A stretch of 64,000 nt of DNA from Turbatrix aceti (GCA_963969345.1 OZ017766.1:3782001-3846000), one strand, 5' to 3'; shown: positions 43,128-56,004, numbered from the stretch's first letter. A program made the numbers and translations. The notes: a model not told the origin generated them from the letters alone.

Positions 43128-44330
43128 ATGTTGCTTTTCCTGCTGGTCCTAGCTGCAGGGTTTGACGTCGTCTTTTCCTCGTTGTTCTCGTCCCACGGCC
43201 GACATCCGGGATTGTTCTTCGACACGCTCCCGTTTGTGCCTAGGTCGGAATGGAGGCCTGAAAGTGAGTTTTTGGTTCGCTGCCTGTTGAACTTTTTTTT
43301 CCTAAACCGTGAATGGATTTTTAGAATACGTCAAATCACCCCGAAACAAGAGATCCATTCTCGACGAACTCGTCCGTCAGAACGAAACCTTCATCGGACT
43401 CGACCTCAACAAAGTGCACAAACCGATGCCAGACACCAGCAAGCCCTTCGACGGGCCGGTCGTCATTCCCATCCTCTTCGGCAACTACTCCGCCATCGCC
43501 GACATGAGACTGTAAGTACATATGCTCTCGCCGCAAAACTTTTCTTAAAAAAAATTTCAGAATCTCTGCCAGCGTTACCCTGGTCATGGACGATAACACG
43601 GAGACCGACGAACGCTGCTACGTCGTCGTCGACACCGGGCTGCCGCTTTTCAAGAACTCCATCCTCGGTGGCTTGGCCGCCCACGGCGTGCACCCCATGA
43701 ACATCACGAGCGTCGTCGTGACCCACTTCGACGTCGAGACCGTCGGCAATCTCAACCTCTTCCCGCACGCCAACATTTTCTCGCGCAACAAGGTCGTTAA
43801 CCGTCAGTTCACGTACACCCAGAAAGGAGGCGTATCATTTGTCAGTTGTCTTTTTTTAACGTTTAGGCGTTGTAACCAGTCGAATCGTTGCAGGAGCCAA
43901 AAGTCGGGGGTCTGCCCTTCCGGCAGCTCTGCGATCACACGTCTGTCTACCTGACACCAGGGGCTTCTAGCCGTCAGCTCAGCGTCATCATCCGCAACGT
44001 TCAGGGTTACGGGACTCTTGCCATTGTCGGCAATTTAATATTCGACGTGAACGACCTGTTGACGAATCACGGAATCGGTGACACAACTTTCGGCACCCCG
44101 TCGGCAGAGGACAAGCAGATCTGGCAACTCACGCGTCGAGAGATCGTTTGTCTCTCCGATTACATTATTCCAGGTGAGGGCGTTTTGCCTCACTCAGGAA
44201 AAGCTTGACTTGTCATGTTTGTTTTTCAGGCTACGGCTCAACTTTCAAGGTTTCGCCGGCGATAAAAGCCCACTACAAGTGCTCCAACTACTTTCCGCCA
44301 GCTCTCAACCCCAAACGTGTTGTTGTATGA
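43128..44330 (+). CDS. Secreted metallo-beta-lactamase fold with degenerate metal site (MBLAC1-like)
   Basis: Exons are 43128-43263, 43325-43511, 43561-43840, 43894-44173 and 44230-44330, giving 327 aa. Residues 1-20 are a signal peptide. The MBLAC1-type core is clear: VVVDTGLP at 129-136, VVTHFDVETVGNLNLFP at 160-176, TPGASSRQLSV at 222-232 and LAIVGNLIF at 243-251. The ligand motif HxHxDH has become H163-F-D165-V-E167-T168, so only the first His remains; the TPGH His is Ala225 and the bridging Asp is Asn248. All other strands and the DTG turn are conserved. I infer loss of hydrolase activity, with the fold kept for another purpose. The family includes SWIP-10 of C. elegans and human MBLAC1, a histone pre-mRNA nuclease. 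Confidence 0.85.
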
Positions 44331-47104
44331 TTTATTTTTTGCTCCAGTAAAGTTGTTCATAGTTATTACACTTGACGTTTGGGAAAGAAACCCTCTCTAC
44401 TTTTGGTGAGCAGTAGTAAAACCCGTCAGCTGGGAGCTCGTACCCCGTCAGTGGAGCGAATCACGGCGGCGGTGCACCTACTCATGTCTGGGATGGAGTT
44501 TCGCCACCGCTGTCTTCTCTCTACCCATGCGATCATTCTCACAGTCAACGATGTATTACTATTTGATTTGATGGTAATATATACACATTGCGAATGTACG
44601 AGGTAAGGCGAAAAGAGGTGGTTGAATACAATTGAAATAATGGGCACCGGCCGAATTGGTTCAAAGACACCCAGTGTTTAGAGTACACTGATTTGCATTC
44701 TCCAACTCAGCCGCATTCTGCGCGTTTGTTTGCAATCATTTGCCGTTTCGAAGAGGAACATGCAAGTTTGTGACGAAGGTGGGAACGAAATTCAATCTAG
44801 TCAGATGATGAGGAGACAGACGCGCTTTGAGGTCGCCGATGCCTTTTTTGCCCCTCGCAGCGACGGGCGAGCCTCGGAGAGATCTTGACTAATTTTCAAC
44901 GTTCATCAAGGTCCCGGCTTGTCCAGGCCCGGCCATGTTGACACTTCTGCCCCGGGCGATTACTCGGGAAAAGGAGTCGAGCAGAAGCGCATTCACGGAG
45001 ACATTAGGACGGAATGGGCGATGGCGAAGAAGTCATAACAGACCCGAGGAGGGAGAGAAGCACACAATTGGCGTTTTGTGTACATATTTTTACTCGGAGG
45101 GAAGAACACAAAAAAGGATGTGTCTCACGCTGTGTGTGAGAAGGCACTGACTCTTCCACACGACGCGACATCACATCACGGACTGACTATCGTCGTTACC
45201 GTCCCCATACGTGTCCCGGACGACTCATTCGTGCTCAACTCTGCTTCGGCCGACCAGCGGGTCTTCGAATCTTACTTACACGTCGGTCGGCCAGTCGATC
45301 TCGTTACCGTAATACGCCTGTTTGAGTAACCTTGTGCAAAATCAGTCTGTGCCTGTCTCGCAATACGGTGCATATGCAAATGAACCCCCTACGTAGAGCA
45401 CAAAGCAACCTTTTTACCTGCCTTGTCCGTGCATGTAAACCCACGAAACGGACACAAAGAAGAGCAAGGTGTCGGGTCTTGTCTTGTTATGGTAATAGAC
45501 GCGGATCGCTTGCAAGCATGCCCGTCGTCCTTTTTTTGGAGCTCTTTTTGCCCGACATCTTCCGCACCGAGCGTCGGCTTTTCCTCTGATGTCTCTGCCC
45601 ACACACAACAGTTATGGTCCCCGGAAAAGCAATCGCTTTTTTGTAGCTCGCATAATAAACTGTTACGGGTATTTGCCCTTGTAGAGTTACTTTTTTCTCT
45701 TTCAGAAAGGTCGTTGGCACAGTTTTTGTCTCGTTCCGACCAAAGTGTGCATGTCCTTTTTGCACCAAATTCCAAGAAAAAAACGCCGCAGATTCAACCA
45801 TGTTTTTGAGATTTATTTCTGCTCCCCGGGATACATTACAATATCCCCTGGTTCATAAAGCTCTCTTTTCCGAGGAAAACCAATCCTATATTGTTCTTCG
45901 CCTGGCATCGTGTTCATTGTCGCGACTCACGCCGAGAGGGGAGGAGTCAGTTCCCCTCCCAGCAAGTCGGGTGAAGTGATGCGCGTGGCGGTGGCGGTGG
46001 TGGTGGCGACGGATGTTCGAACGACGAAAGGGACAGTCATCGCATCCACCGCTTCCCTGGCAGTCAGTCAAGTGAGCGGCTCTGGCGGCGGCGTGCACTT
46101 TGCTCCTCCCACTTCATCGAGCGAGGAAAGCATCTGTATCGTGCATGGAGCTTTCAATTTAGTTTTCCTTATGCCTGCCACGTTATCCCCGTTGACTCGT
46201 TCACGTATCTGTGCATACCTACCCCTCTGAGTGAGAAGCAAAAAATCTTCTTGTTTGCCTTCCTTCCTCATTCTGTGATCATCACGAACTCCCTTCTCCC
46301 TCCCCTCGGCCGTGTATGCGTGTGTACAACACCGCCACTCACTATCTTACCGTACTCCAGTGTGCACATGACTCTCTCAAGAACAACATCCGGGGAGGGA
46401 AAATGGAGGTAGTACTACTGCCACGAAGATCGATGATACCGCGCTCGTATGTTTTACCTCGCAGGACTCTGCCAGTGAATTGAATCGTGCGTGAATCGTT
46501 CGTGTCTTCGGGCAGTCTTCGTCAACTTCGCGTCCGCCAGCGAAGCTCCTCTGTGTTTTCAGTGGTTGTGGAGGGCTTAGTCACTCTGATTTCGCATTTT
46601 CTTCTCTCATTTGTTGTCGAAAGAGCGTGCGGCGAGCACACGTCTGAAGACTGTTTCTAACTTCTCGACATTTGAAGCTTGTTCGACTTCACAAAGCGAG
46701 CTGTCGCGTGTCGTGTCCCTCCCGGCGTCGAGAAAGACCACGAGCACTGCAGACCGCTCAACTACCCCAGACTTGGTGCGGCGCGTGATCCGAAAAGCCC
46801 TTCTTGGTTTTTTCCTTTCAACCCAGAAAATCAACCCAGCGCGACTCTTCAAGTACGAAACGCAGTATGCTTTCGTTTGCCAGTTCAGGTGAGCCTTGCT
46901 AGCCTTTTTTTCCGCCCAATCAGGCGTCGGAGTGGAGTCTTGCTCGCGGCAACAGCGGGTCCATTGTTCGCCGAGTCCAGAACCATTGAGGCGCTTGTCC
47001 CTGGCTCCTCATTGTCCTCGTCTCTCTGACGAAAATGAATTTTCTATTTTTTTGCAGGTGATTGCGAAGTCGCGGACGAAAAGCAGTCTCGTTTTCTGCC
47101 CGGC
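44331..47104. other. Gene-poor region upstream of the zinc-finger gene
   Basis: About 2.8 kb with only short, overlapping frames that match nothing. A (GGCGGT)-like microsatellite lies near 45985-46010. The acceptor TATTTTTTTGCAG at about 47046-47058 precedes the start codon at 47105 and implies a 5' UTR exon or trans-splice site. Likely regulatory DNA. Confidence 0.45.
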
Positions 47105-50100
47105 ATGTTTCAAAACTTTGCACACCTCTTTGCCGGTTTCCCAGCTCCGGGTGCAGCTGCAGCCGCGCTCAGGAACTTTCCATTCCCGGCTTCAGGCGCT
47201 CCGCCCACGCTGCAATCCCAGCTAACTTCTGGAGCCATGGCAGACTCGTCAGCGTCGTCGTCGACCTCTTCGACGGCGGGCAGCGCAACTTCTCCATCCA
47301 CGGCCCCCAACCACGGAAACGTATTTCCCATGTTTCCGCCCAACATGGCGGCTTACAGCTGCTTCATGCAGAACCAGCTCCTCGCTCAGCTCGCAAAAAA
47401 CGCCTGCATGAACCGTAAGTCTTTTGGAAGATCTCCTTGGAGGATCCCAGTGCTCTTTGCAGCAGAAGCCGCCAGTCCGCCCCTCATCAACGAAAGCCGT
47501 TCGTCATCGGCCGACAAGAGTTCTGTCAAAAGTGAGTTTAGCGATCTTATACGGGGAACAAGCACGCAGCAATTTCGCGAAGACTCCTGGCGTCCCATTC
47601 CTGCGACGCTCGTATTCATGCATCGCTGTGCATCTTTTGTCACCGCCAAGCTGTGTCATCATTTTCTTTGGTTTTTTTCTGTCGCACGGATTCATCCACT
47701 AACACGCCAACTCTGAGCGAGCGACGTCTTTTTCGCGTGCAAGCAGCCTTACTGTAGTAGTTACACGGGAGAGAGTGTAGCGTTAAAATGTCGATACAGA
47801 AGCAAGACGTGAGTTAGTCAAAGCGTGTAACCTTCTCGGCTGCCTTCTTCGTCTTCGTCTTCTTGTTCGCAGAGTCGTCATTGGATGTGGGGTGAGGTAG
47901 TAGTGGTCTTACAAACGATGATTGATTCCCCCCCCCCTCTGGTTGCCCTGAGAAGGCGTCCTTCACCCCCTCCCGAGTGAGTGAGCTGACGACTCATGCC
48001 AAGACAAGACGCGCCGCAAATTGTTTGTTTTTGAGAGAGATGATTGCGGTGGTTCTCTCCCTGATTTCACCCCATCAGGTACAAAACGGGGAGCAGCAAG
48101 GTGGCAACAAGCGGCGCGCGCGCTTTGAGCTTGCCGCGTGCCTCGCCGCCCCGCCAACGGTAGTAGTCATTGCAATTGACTAATTGTGCTAACACTCTTT
48201 GTTCCCGCTCCATGCCCTTTTGCAGTGATTTTGATTTACGCACTCGCCCGCGGTGCCGAAAGCCGTGCCGTGCCGAAAGGGTCAATCGCTGCGGCGACGG
48301 CAGCAGCTCATTTGCATAAATTGGCTTCCCATTTATTTGTGCAAATCGCGCCAAATTTTTCGAGCCCTACCGTAGCTGAGGATCGGTCGGATACCGGGGC
48401 CAGGTGCAGCTAACGGGGCTCCTGGCCCGCTTCGAGGGGTCTCGCAAAGGTCACCGCGCTACTCCGCTTACGTTGGTCGTAAATCAAGGGGCAATCAAAA
48501 TGTTGTCGTGCCATTTTGTCAGCGAGAGCCAATTCTCGCGCATTTGACCGCACATGGTCATCGTTGCATAACAGCGACGCCCGGTTGTTGTAACAAATAT
48601 TTGCTTGCTCCGGGAGTGTCAATGGGGACATCCTAGCAGATGGCGGGGTTGGCGGGTCTGGCCATTGACGAATTGATCGTAAAACTTGATGTCAGCTCAG
48701 CTCCCACGTCTGCTAGGAGGCGAGCAACGCCAACCACAATCGGATGACCCTCGATGCTCTGTGTGCTCTGTGTGGGGCGAGGGAAGTTAGTTGTCTATCA
48801 ACCACCCCGGCGATTAGCGATGCGATATCCGTTCTGATAACTGGCAATGTTTACAACTCGCATAATTGAGCAGGAACACATTGCACAACGGTCTGTGACC
48901 CTCGTTCGCTGCTTTTGCGTATCGTTTCCGCCGACACTTGATCGTATCGCTCTTGACGGATCATCATCATCATCAGCAGCACAATCTGACTCACACGCGC
49001 TCTCGACGAACGTGCCGAAAGGGGAGTTGGCCCAGAGTGGCGCAATCGTCAGTCAACCGGGGTGCCGAGCGATTTGTTTTGTCACCTGCTACCCGAGACG
49101 ACTCAAGTGATCCGGATCCGAGGGGAGCGGCTAATTCGCTTAATCCCATTAGCAAGGAGGTGCCGAACATGGATGGGGTCTCACTCTTGGCAGCAAAGAG
49201 CGTGATGCGCATGGATTTCGTTCGTTCTTTCATGCAACCGCACCGAATCAAAATTAATGCGGTCGAAGAAGTGGGAGCCTACTGTCGCGCGCTGCGACGC
49301 CTTTGATGATCGCGGACCAGTCATCCATCTCGGCCGGCACTCTCTTGGGCGCTTTGCGAAAAACTTAACTAACTTGACGACTCATTTGTCAGCCCGGAGC
49401 GCGGTAGAGAAGTTGCAACATCATTGGGAGGCACTGTAGCCCGCCACGGGGAATGAAAGAGTGAAAGTTACCTGTTGCGAAGTCGAAGGGAGAAAGGAAG
49501 GCGATTAGTCACCGTGCACACGCGCCGAAAACAACGAAAACACTCTCTTTTGCACTGCATGCTACTTTTGAGCCACCTGAGAATGTCCCGGGACTTTTTG
49601 TCAAACGGACACCTTCCGCAACTATTTTTTGTCACAGGAAGAGCTCATTCATCCTGTCACCACGGTTTTTGTCGGTTTGCCTCTTTTTTGTGTTGAAAAC
49701 AAAGCGCCGACATGCAAACTCCCTCTAACCGATCAAATTGGATGTGATGGGATCGGAATGCAATCAGGCGGACACGTTCAAGGAGGTTCAGGACGACTGC
49801 GCATTTTTTCGAGGGGTGCCGGGTGTTCGTGTGGATGCGCATTTATTAGGAGTTTTTCTACAGCTCCGACGTGTGCTCGGATCTCCTCGCCGTGCTTCAG
49901 TGAAGCGTTGAGAGCGGCGTGAGTGGCGGGGAAAGGTCGCCTGACAGACAGAGTGGTGCCACACGCGTGGGAACCGCGCAAGGCATTGTCGTAAAACTCT
50001 TGCGCGAGTCGAGTTCTGGATTATTTATTTTCAAAACGCATATTCAATTTCACAGAGAAAAGGCGCCTAATAGGCTGCATTGTGTCGGGATCGAAGGTCT

Positions 50101-53100
50101 TTTGTCACTCTCCCGTTTTACCCATCGTAAATCACAGTCATAATCTCGCAGCCTCTGCAGAGGGCAGATTGCACCTCCAATGACTCCCACGGATAATCAA
50201 ACGGTCACGATTTGTTCTATTGCGAGTTCATTACGGTATTTTTCAAAAACAAGGGATTAGTGCAAAAAAAGCTGTACCGAAAAGTTCCGATGTTTACCGA
50301 AGCTGTTTTTGATCATTACGAACCCCCGTTTGCCCGACCACTCTCTCACCTACTTCCGGTAAATGCGCTACCGTATCCCTTTCCGCAATATGTATGAACG
50401 CGCAAAACTGACATAGTACGCATCAGTGGCGTTATTGTCGTTTCTGGATACTTGTCGATGTGCAAAGGAAGTAGTTGGGCTCCTTGTAGTGCAAAAAATC
50501 AGAAAGTTAAACAAAGATTTGCGAGGTGTCGTGGCAACAAAGGCAGTGAGTGCTTTCCACCCCGGGGAGATCATGCGCGCCATTGCCCGCAGGTGGCCCG
50601 TTGCGCACCTTCCCCGTCGACGATCGTTGTTAATGAACAAAAACTTGGTCTCCGAAGGCCATGGACCGTGATAGCCGGCAATTTGACGTCAGATCATCTA
50701 CAATTTATTTTCCGCTCGGATTCGGCAGTGGTCTCTCGAATTATCATGTAGACCGGTGATCAATGCGTGCAAACGAGCACCCACCTGCCCTCGAAAAGCA
50801 ATCACGGCTGCGCTGCTGGCAAGGTGTGTCTCCTTCACGCATGACAGCCCGCAGGGAGACGGTTATGAAAAAAGTTAGCAGCCTGCAATCAAAGCTGTCC
50901 CCGCTCAGAGAACCTCTCAATTGGAATCTTATTTTGCAGTTTACATTTGTTTTTTTTCTCTCTCTGCAGTGCATCTTGTATCTGTATCTCCCACCGCGTC
51001 GCACGGAGAGCAGGCAATTTTGTCAATTTTCATCGAGGCAATCAAATCATTGCTTGCACACATGTCGGCGACGTATTATGCGTTTTTGTGCACCAAAAAA
51101 GTCGACTTGATGTCGACAAATTTTATGCGTCCGCCAAATTGCAGCGTGTGATGCGAGTACGTATGGCGCAGGAAAAACCAACAAACTGTTTGATTAAGAG
51201 CGGGTTACTGTAGACCGGAGTCAGGGTCGTTTGGGGACTTGTAAACTGCCGGATGACAGGGCAAAATTAGACTCGACTCTCGATTAACACGCCGTCGTCG
51301 TCACCGTATGCTCTGTTTTATTACTGACACTTTCTCGGGCCGCGGAGGAGATGACCTAACCACTTCGCAGCCATGACTCGGACGCGTCGAAGCGCTTGTT
51401 TTAACGACGCGGCCGGTTCGTCGCTTGATTGTTGCCAGCGCACAATGCCGGTTAGTCAAGAGTCATCCGGGATGGCCTGGTGGGGTCTCTGTCAGCCACC
51501 AGACTCAGCCTAATGCCAGGCAGCACGTCGCACTTTCGATTCTTCCTCCAATGCATCCGCGCTGACTCACGCGCACTTTCACTCGCATCGAGGCTTGCCT
51601 TCTTGATTACGAGTTGCTCTCCGTGCCAGCAACCCGGCTGCAGTCCCCGCCAGTCTTGTGCAGCATTCCACCAGCAATAAATCCGCACACATGCGGCACG
51701 ACTAAAAACGAAATGTCAAAAAATTCATTTATGCCAAAACTTGACACTCCCGCGAGTCCACTTTGACTGACTCCCAGTCCGGTAATAAAACACTACGAAA
51801 TGCGCAATAAATAACTTATCGGTGACGTGCGAGGAAGAAGCGGGTCTTCCAGAGGCCTGGAAAAGTTTAGGCCGGCGCCCGCATGTCCTCTGTCTGTTTA
51901 CAAGTCGACACGCTCTTTGACTCGCCGCCTAATAAGCTCGATGGTACAGACTCTCATGTCAGACTCCCGAGCCGAAATGAAATTCAGCTTTTCTCTAGAG
52001 GCGAGGTCGGCGTCTTTGTGGCCGGTTCACTGTCGAGAGCCGTTTATGGCCCTCGAGAGACATCCCTGCGGGAGACTGTGAGTATGAAGTGAGGTCGCAC
52101 CTCCTGTCTGATCTTCCGGGGAGCAGCGAAAAATTCCAATTCGGGTTCAAGCCTTCAAAAAACGTACGAATGCAATATTGAATTTTCCCTACACCCCTAT
52201 GAAGACAAATCACGCGCACTTCCTGTGGTTTGAACCGGAGAGTCAGTATCTATCTGCGCAAAACAAAGACAGTTTGCTCGCGACCACCACACAAAGTTAT
52301 TCGTCGCTAAAGCACTCGCATCATGCGAGCTACCGTACTCCGCATAATATGGCTTCACTTATGATCCTGGCCGTAATTTGTTAATCTTTTTACGCCAAAC
52401 AGCGACAAAGTGTCAGCAGACACATGTAATCCTGCCGCCATCGCGGAATGGCATGCATGCCGGTCGTAACCCGCTCCCGGGGTGGGTCAGAGTCCTTTGT
52501 CTTTGCCGGAGTTGAGTGTCTTTATGATCGAGTCCGTCATTTGCGGGAATCATCGCAGATTTACGCTGCATAAACTTCTGCGCCGCCGTCCTCCTTTGAG
52601 CGGCGCGATTTACGATACATGCAGTCATTAATCACTCATTTTGCCCAGTCACTTTGTCGCGGTGCCGTGCTTGCTTGAGAGGGGGCGCTTCGCACAACAC
52701 GCGCTAACTCGATGGAAAATAGTCAAAACAGGGGCTTAATGAAGGAACAAAAACAAGTTTATTCTTCTTCAGAACTCCAAATCGACGCCGACGGCAACGC
52801 GACATGCCCGGTGTGCCTCGTCAAGCTGCCCCTCGACGCCAGCTGGGATCAGCACGTCGAACAGGAGAAGAAAAACCTCATCCAGTGCATCGAAGTGTCA
52901 GTTGCCTTTCAAAGAAACTCCGCGCGTCGAATAAAATGTTTTTTTTTTCAGAATCCGAGCACAGAAACGGAGCCACATGAACGGTGAAAACGCGAGCATT
53001 TCCTCGTCCGCAACCGAGAGCGGACCGAATCGTTCGCACCAGAAGCGCGAATCCGAGCTCAGCCGAATCCGGAGCAACCAGCAGAAACGACTCGCGTGGA

Positions 53101-53561
53101 AGTCGATTGGGCCGCTCTCCGCGAGAAACGAACACAACGAGTCCAGTCGGTCGACTTCGGCGGACAAGAACTACTGCAATGGTTGTGAGGTGAGTGCGAG
53201 CACAAAAAAAGAAAATAATTCCTTTCCCTTACCCCAACATTTTCAGAGACAACACGAATTCCTAATCATCAGCGAGATGCTGGACGAGCCGCGCTGCCTC
53301 GACTGCTACCGCAAGGTCCGGCGACAGACGACGTTCCTGCCCTCCACGATCACCGAAAACCCGGCGGACGACGCTTCCGGCTCGAAGCGGGGCTCGCCGC
53401 TGCTGTCGCTCGCCATGTCGCACTCCGTCGACGATCTCCTCAGTCACCTCGCGTCTTCGCGCAACTCGACGTCCCCCTCGTACCCTCGAAAGCGTCCCGC
53501 CGGGGCTTCCGAAACCTCATCGCCAGGAATCGAAGACAAACGGTTCAAAATCGAATGCTAG
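47105..53561 (+). CDS. Zinc-finger regulator resembling the N-terminal half of RNF220
   Basis: Exons are 47105-47414, 47463-47531, 52773-52896, 52952-53189 and 53247-53561, giving 351 aa. The exon 2/3 junction is phase 1 on both sides (A plus AA), which supports joining across a 5.2-kb intron. The N-terminus is Phe/Pro/Ala/Ser-rich. A zinc-binding unit reads CPVCLVKLPLDASWDQHVEQE with a downstream Cys, like RNF220 CPICQVLLRPSELQEHMEQE, followed by a basic helix ESELSRIRSNQQKRLAWK comparable to the RNF220 YQTFLRVRANRQTRLNARIGK region. A second Cys pair set (CNGCE; RCLDCYRKV) follows, then a Ser-rich tail ending RKRPAG...DKRFKIEC. There is no RING. A NAGNAG acceptor at 47461-47465 allows Pro-Glu/Gln alternatives. 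RNF220 relation is probable, not certain. Confidence 0.68.
47532..52772 (+). other. 5.2-kb intron of the zinc-finger gene
   Basis: About 100 times the usual intron length in this window. No coding sequence with family resemblance was found on either strand; frames are short and random-looking. A TCA/TCATCATCAGCAGC microsatellite lies near 48960. Together with the 2.8 kb upstream this suggests extensive cis-regulation. Confidence 0.5.
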
Positions 53562-53726
53562 AGACTTTTTAAAAAATCTTCAATTCTGTAAACAGACTTT
53601 CCGACCTGCAGTCACTCTCGTCAAAAATTCATTCAAATTCTTCGCCGTAATCTTGTCGCGTCTTTTTATTCTCCTGTATTATCTCCCTCTGCAAACAGCA
53701 TTGCGATCGACTGTCACACACGTTGC

Positions 53727-53732
53727 AATAAA
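53727..53732 (+). terminator. Poly(A) signal of the zinc-finger gene
   Basis: AATAAA 166 nt past the stop codon at 53559-53561. A plus-strand TTTATT at 53767-53772 is the AATAAA of the convergent minus-strand gene, 38 nt past its stop, so the two transcripts end within about 40 bp of each other. Confidence 0.55.
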
Positions 53733-53809
53733 ATTCCTATCAGAGTGATTGCCGTCGTTAGTCAGGTTTATTATGGGTCAAAAAAATAATTTTAAGTCGA
53801 CCGGTTTGG

Positions 53810-54779
53810 TCACTCGCACTCCGCGGGCAGGTTGTAGATGCCTGTCTCACTCGGGGCCAACGCGACCATGTCGCTAAACCAGCACTGCATTTGGAAGACA
53901 TTCGAATCCGGATTCCGGCCGTAGAAGGCGTCGTAGCCCCTCAGGACACCCGTCTGCGTGTCTACAAATGCCCTGACGTGGAGCGGAATGGCCGTGCCGT
54001 TGCGCAGGGGCTTATCGGCCGGCGTGCCGTCGTAGATGTAGACCGTGTGGCCGCTAGAGACCCTCCGCATCTCCTCATGCCTGCCGATCATGCCGATGAG
54101 GCCCAGTCTGTAGAGAAAGCTGTCGTATCCCAGCGAGGTATCTTTCACGCACGACTGAAATCTTCCCGGTGTCCTCTGCGGATTAAAAATGCCCTTCCTA
54201 CCAGGATCGTGCCGTTGTCGGCTTCGTGGGTCCAATAAGTGTGGTCGACGAACACGAAGGCCTTGTAGTGGGGCTCCGGCTGGAAGTAGAGCGTCGATGT
54301 TTCGTTTTTCTGGTACCAAAATGTCTGTAGACCCGGTGCGCTGCCTCCATCGCCCTACAACGAAGACAAAAGGATTAGCACCTCGTGAAAATCGATGAAA
54401 TCGATAACAACGAACTCCGTGCGACGCAGCATGGCTTCCTGAAGCATCCGGGTAGTTGGTGTAGTTGCAGGTGCCCGTCCTGGCGTACTGAGACAAGATG
54501 GCACTGTAGCTCGATTTGTACGTAGCGTTAGTGCCGTGGCCGCCGCCGCTTTCACTCTCGCTTTCGTTGTCCTTTGCTGAAACACATCCGGGATCTGCAA
54601 CAGACACTTCACCTGGAAAACCCACCTTCAAACACGACGTAGAAGAAAGCCAGAACCATGACTGCGAAGACGAGGATAACAGCGAGGAACTGGCATATCT
54701 TGCTGCTGATCGACTCCGCCGGAGCAACTTTGACGAGGTTCGGCCTCCGCCGTGGCGCTTCCAGGTCCTTGCTGTCCAT
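53810..54779 (-). CDS. Type II single-pass membrane glycoprotein, unrecognised
   Basis: Exons, in transcript order, are 54779-54626, 54576-54416, 54354-54202 and 54154-53810, giving 270 aa. Two of the middle exons were recovered by phase and splice signals. A cytosolic basic N-terminus (RRRPNLVKV) is followed by one membrane helix (ICQFLAVILVFAVMVLAFFYVVF). The extracellular part starts with an acidic/Gly linker (NESESESGGGHG), has at least five N-x-S/T sequons, and a domain with FWYQKNETSTLYFQPEPHYKAFVFVDHTYW, FVDTQTGVLRGYDAFYGRNP and Cys pairs (TCNY; SCVK; QCWF; AECE). An alternative start at 54848 would add 23 residues. No family recognised. Confidence 0.72.
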
Positions 54780-56004
54780 GCTCGACGCGTACAACAACCT
54801 GTCAACCTGTATTTCTCGTCGTCGAAGCAAAGTGCTCTCAAGCAACACCTTCCGCTTTCGCGTCCTGTGTGATTGTTCTTATCAGCGGCAATCAACGTGT
54901 CTGAGTGCTGTCATTGTGGTCTATCGTGTCGGCTTTTGCACGATTGATCCGGTGCGCCGACGATCACAACTCAGGTACGCAGCGTGAATTTACGACCGTA
55001 TTTGTTTGAATAGCTGCTTCTGTTGCACTATCGCTGGCTACCTATCGCGCTGGCTACCGTTACGATTGTGACCAGTGTGTTTTTGTACGTATACATACTT
55101 TTTAGGGGGGCCCAAAATAGTCAGGCCGCCACAAAACAAACACCTGTTTGGTGCCGAAATGCTGAATTACACCTGCCGAGTAAATGCCGTCGACAAAAGA
55201 ACGTGCCACGTCATTTTGTGCCGTTCTCGTCGGTCACAACCGTAAACAATCGACTTCGGCATTTCAAGCGTCGGTAGCCGTCTCGGGCACCGCCGATGAC
55301 CATTGTTAATTGTTGGCATGATTCAAATGCCAGTGCATGTTCCGTGCTCGGTCACCGCTCACCGGTCGATTTAAACATCACGCAGGGACAATCCTGTTGC
55401 AAAAGGAAACCCTTCAATTTCACATGCTTTTTATGCCTTTTTTCACTCTCAACGTGAAATTAACCATTTCATCTGACAGAAGATGAACATCACTGCCACA
55501 CGCTGTGCAGCACCGCGGCAACCTCAATTTTTACGTTTTTTCTGCTCTGGGAAGACAATCGGCGTAGGCAACCCGTCTACGGACTGGCAAGGTTCTCAGG
55601 GTGGGTGACAAACTGCGTTGGACAAAGTTGACTCGAGAGGGAAACAAAAAAGTGAGTTTCGCCAACAAAGAAATCAAAAATTCACTTTCACGTGAATTTA
55701 TCGACATTTACGGGGTCAAAATACGCAGCGTCTGGATTATTTACACACTTTCCAGTCACGGGCGGTATTGACACACGGATTACAAGTTTACAACAAGGAC
55801 AGTATTATAAAAACCAAAAAAACGGGCAGTATTAGAGGGTTCAGGTTGTCTCATGCAAATGCCCGCGCTTTTTTCTAAGCACAAAATACCATACACGTCA
55901 TTGTCCGCACCCACCGACTCATTCTACTGACGCGAAGACGCAGAGGGCAGCTTTTGCTTCGTTCGACTGGCACACGGATTCAATTTATCCGCTGACCGCC
56001 CAGC
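54780..56004. other. Intergenic, 1.2 kb
   Basis: Divergent promoter region between the type II membrane protein (minus) and PITP (plus). Only short random frames; no RNA gene or strong repeat is visible. Confidence 0.45.

Noticed and set aside
45389..45809. Several 100-130-codon frames on both strands
   Set aside because: Mutually overlapping, no splice continuity and no family resemblance.
47532..52772. Possible genes inside the large intron
   Set aside because: All frames are short, AT/GC drift-like and lack start, splice and motif support.
54780..54848. Alternative start 23 codons upstream for the type II membrane protein
   Set aside because: Possible, but a short basic cytosolic tail from 54779 is more typical; left as a note.
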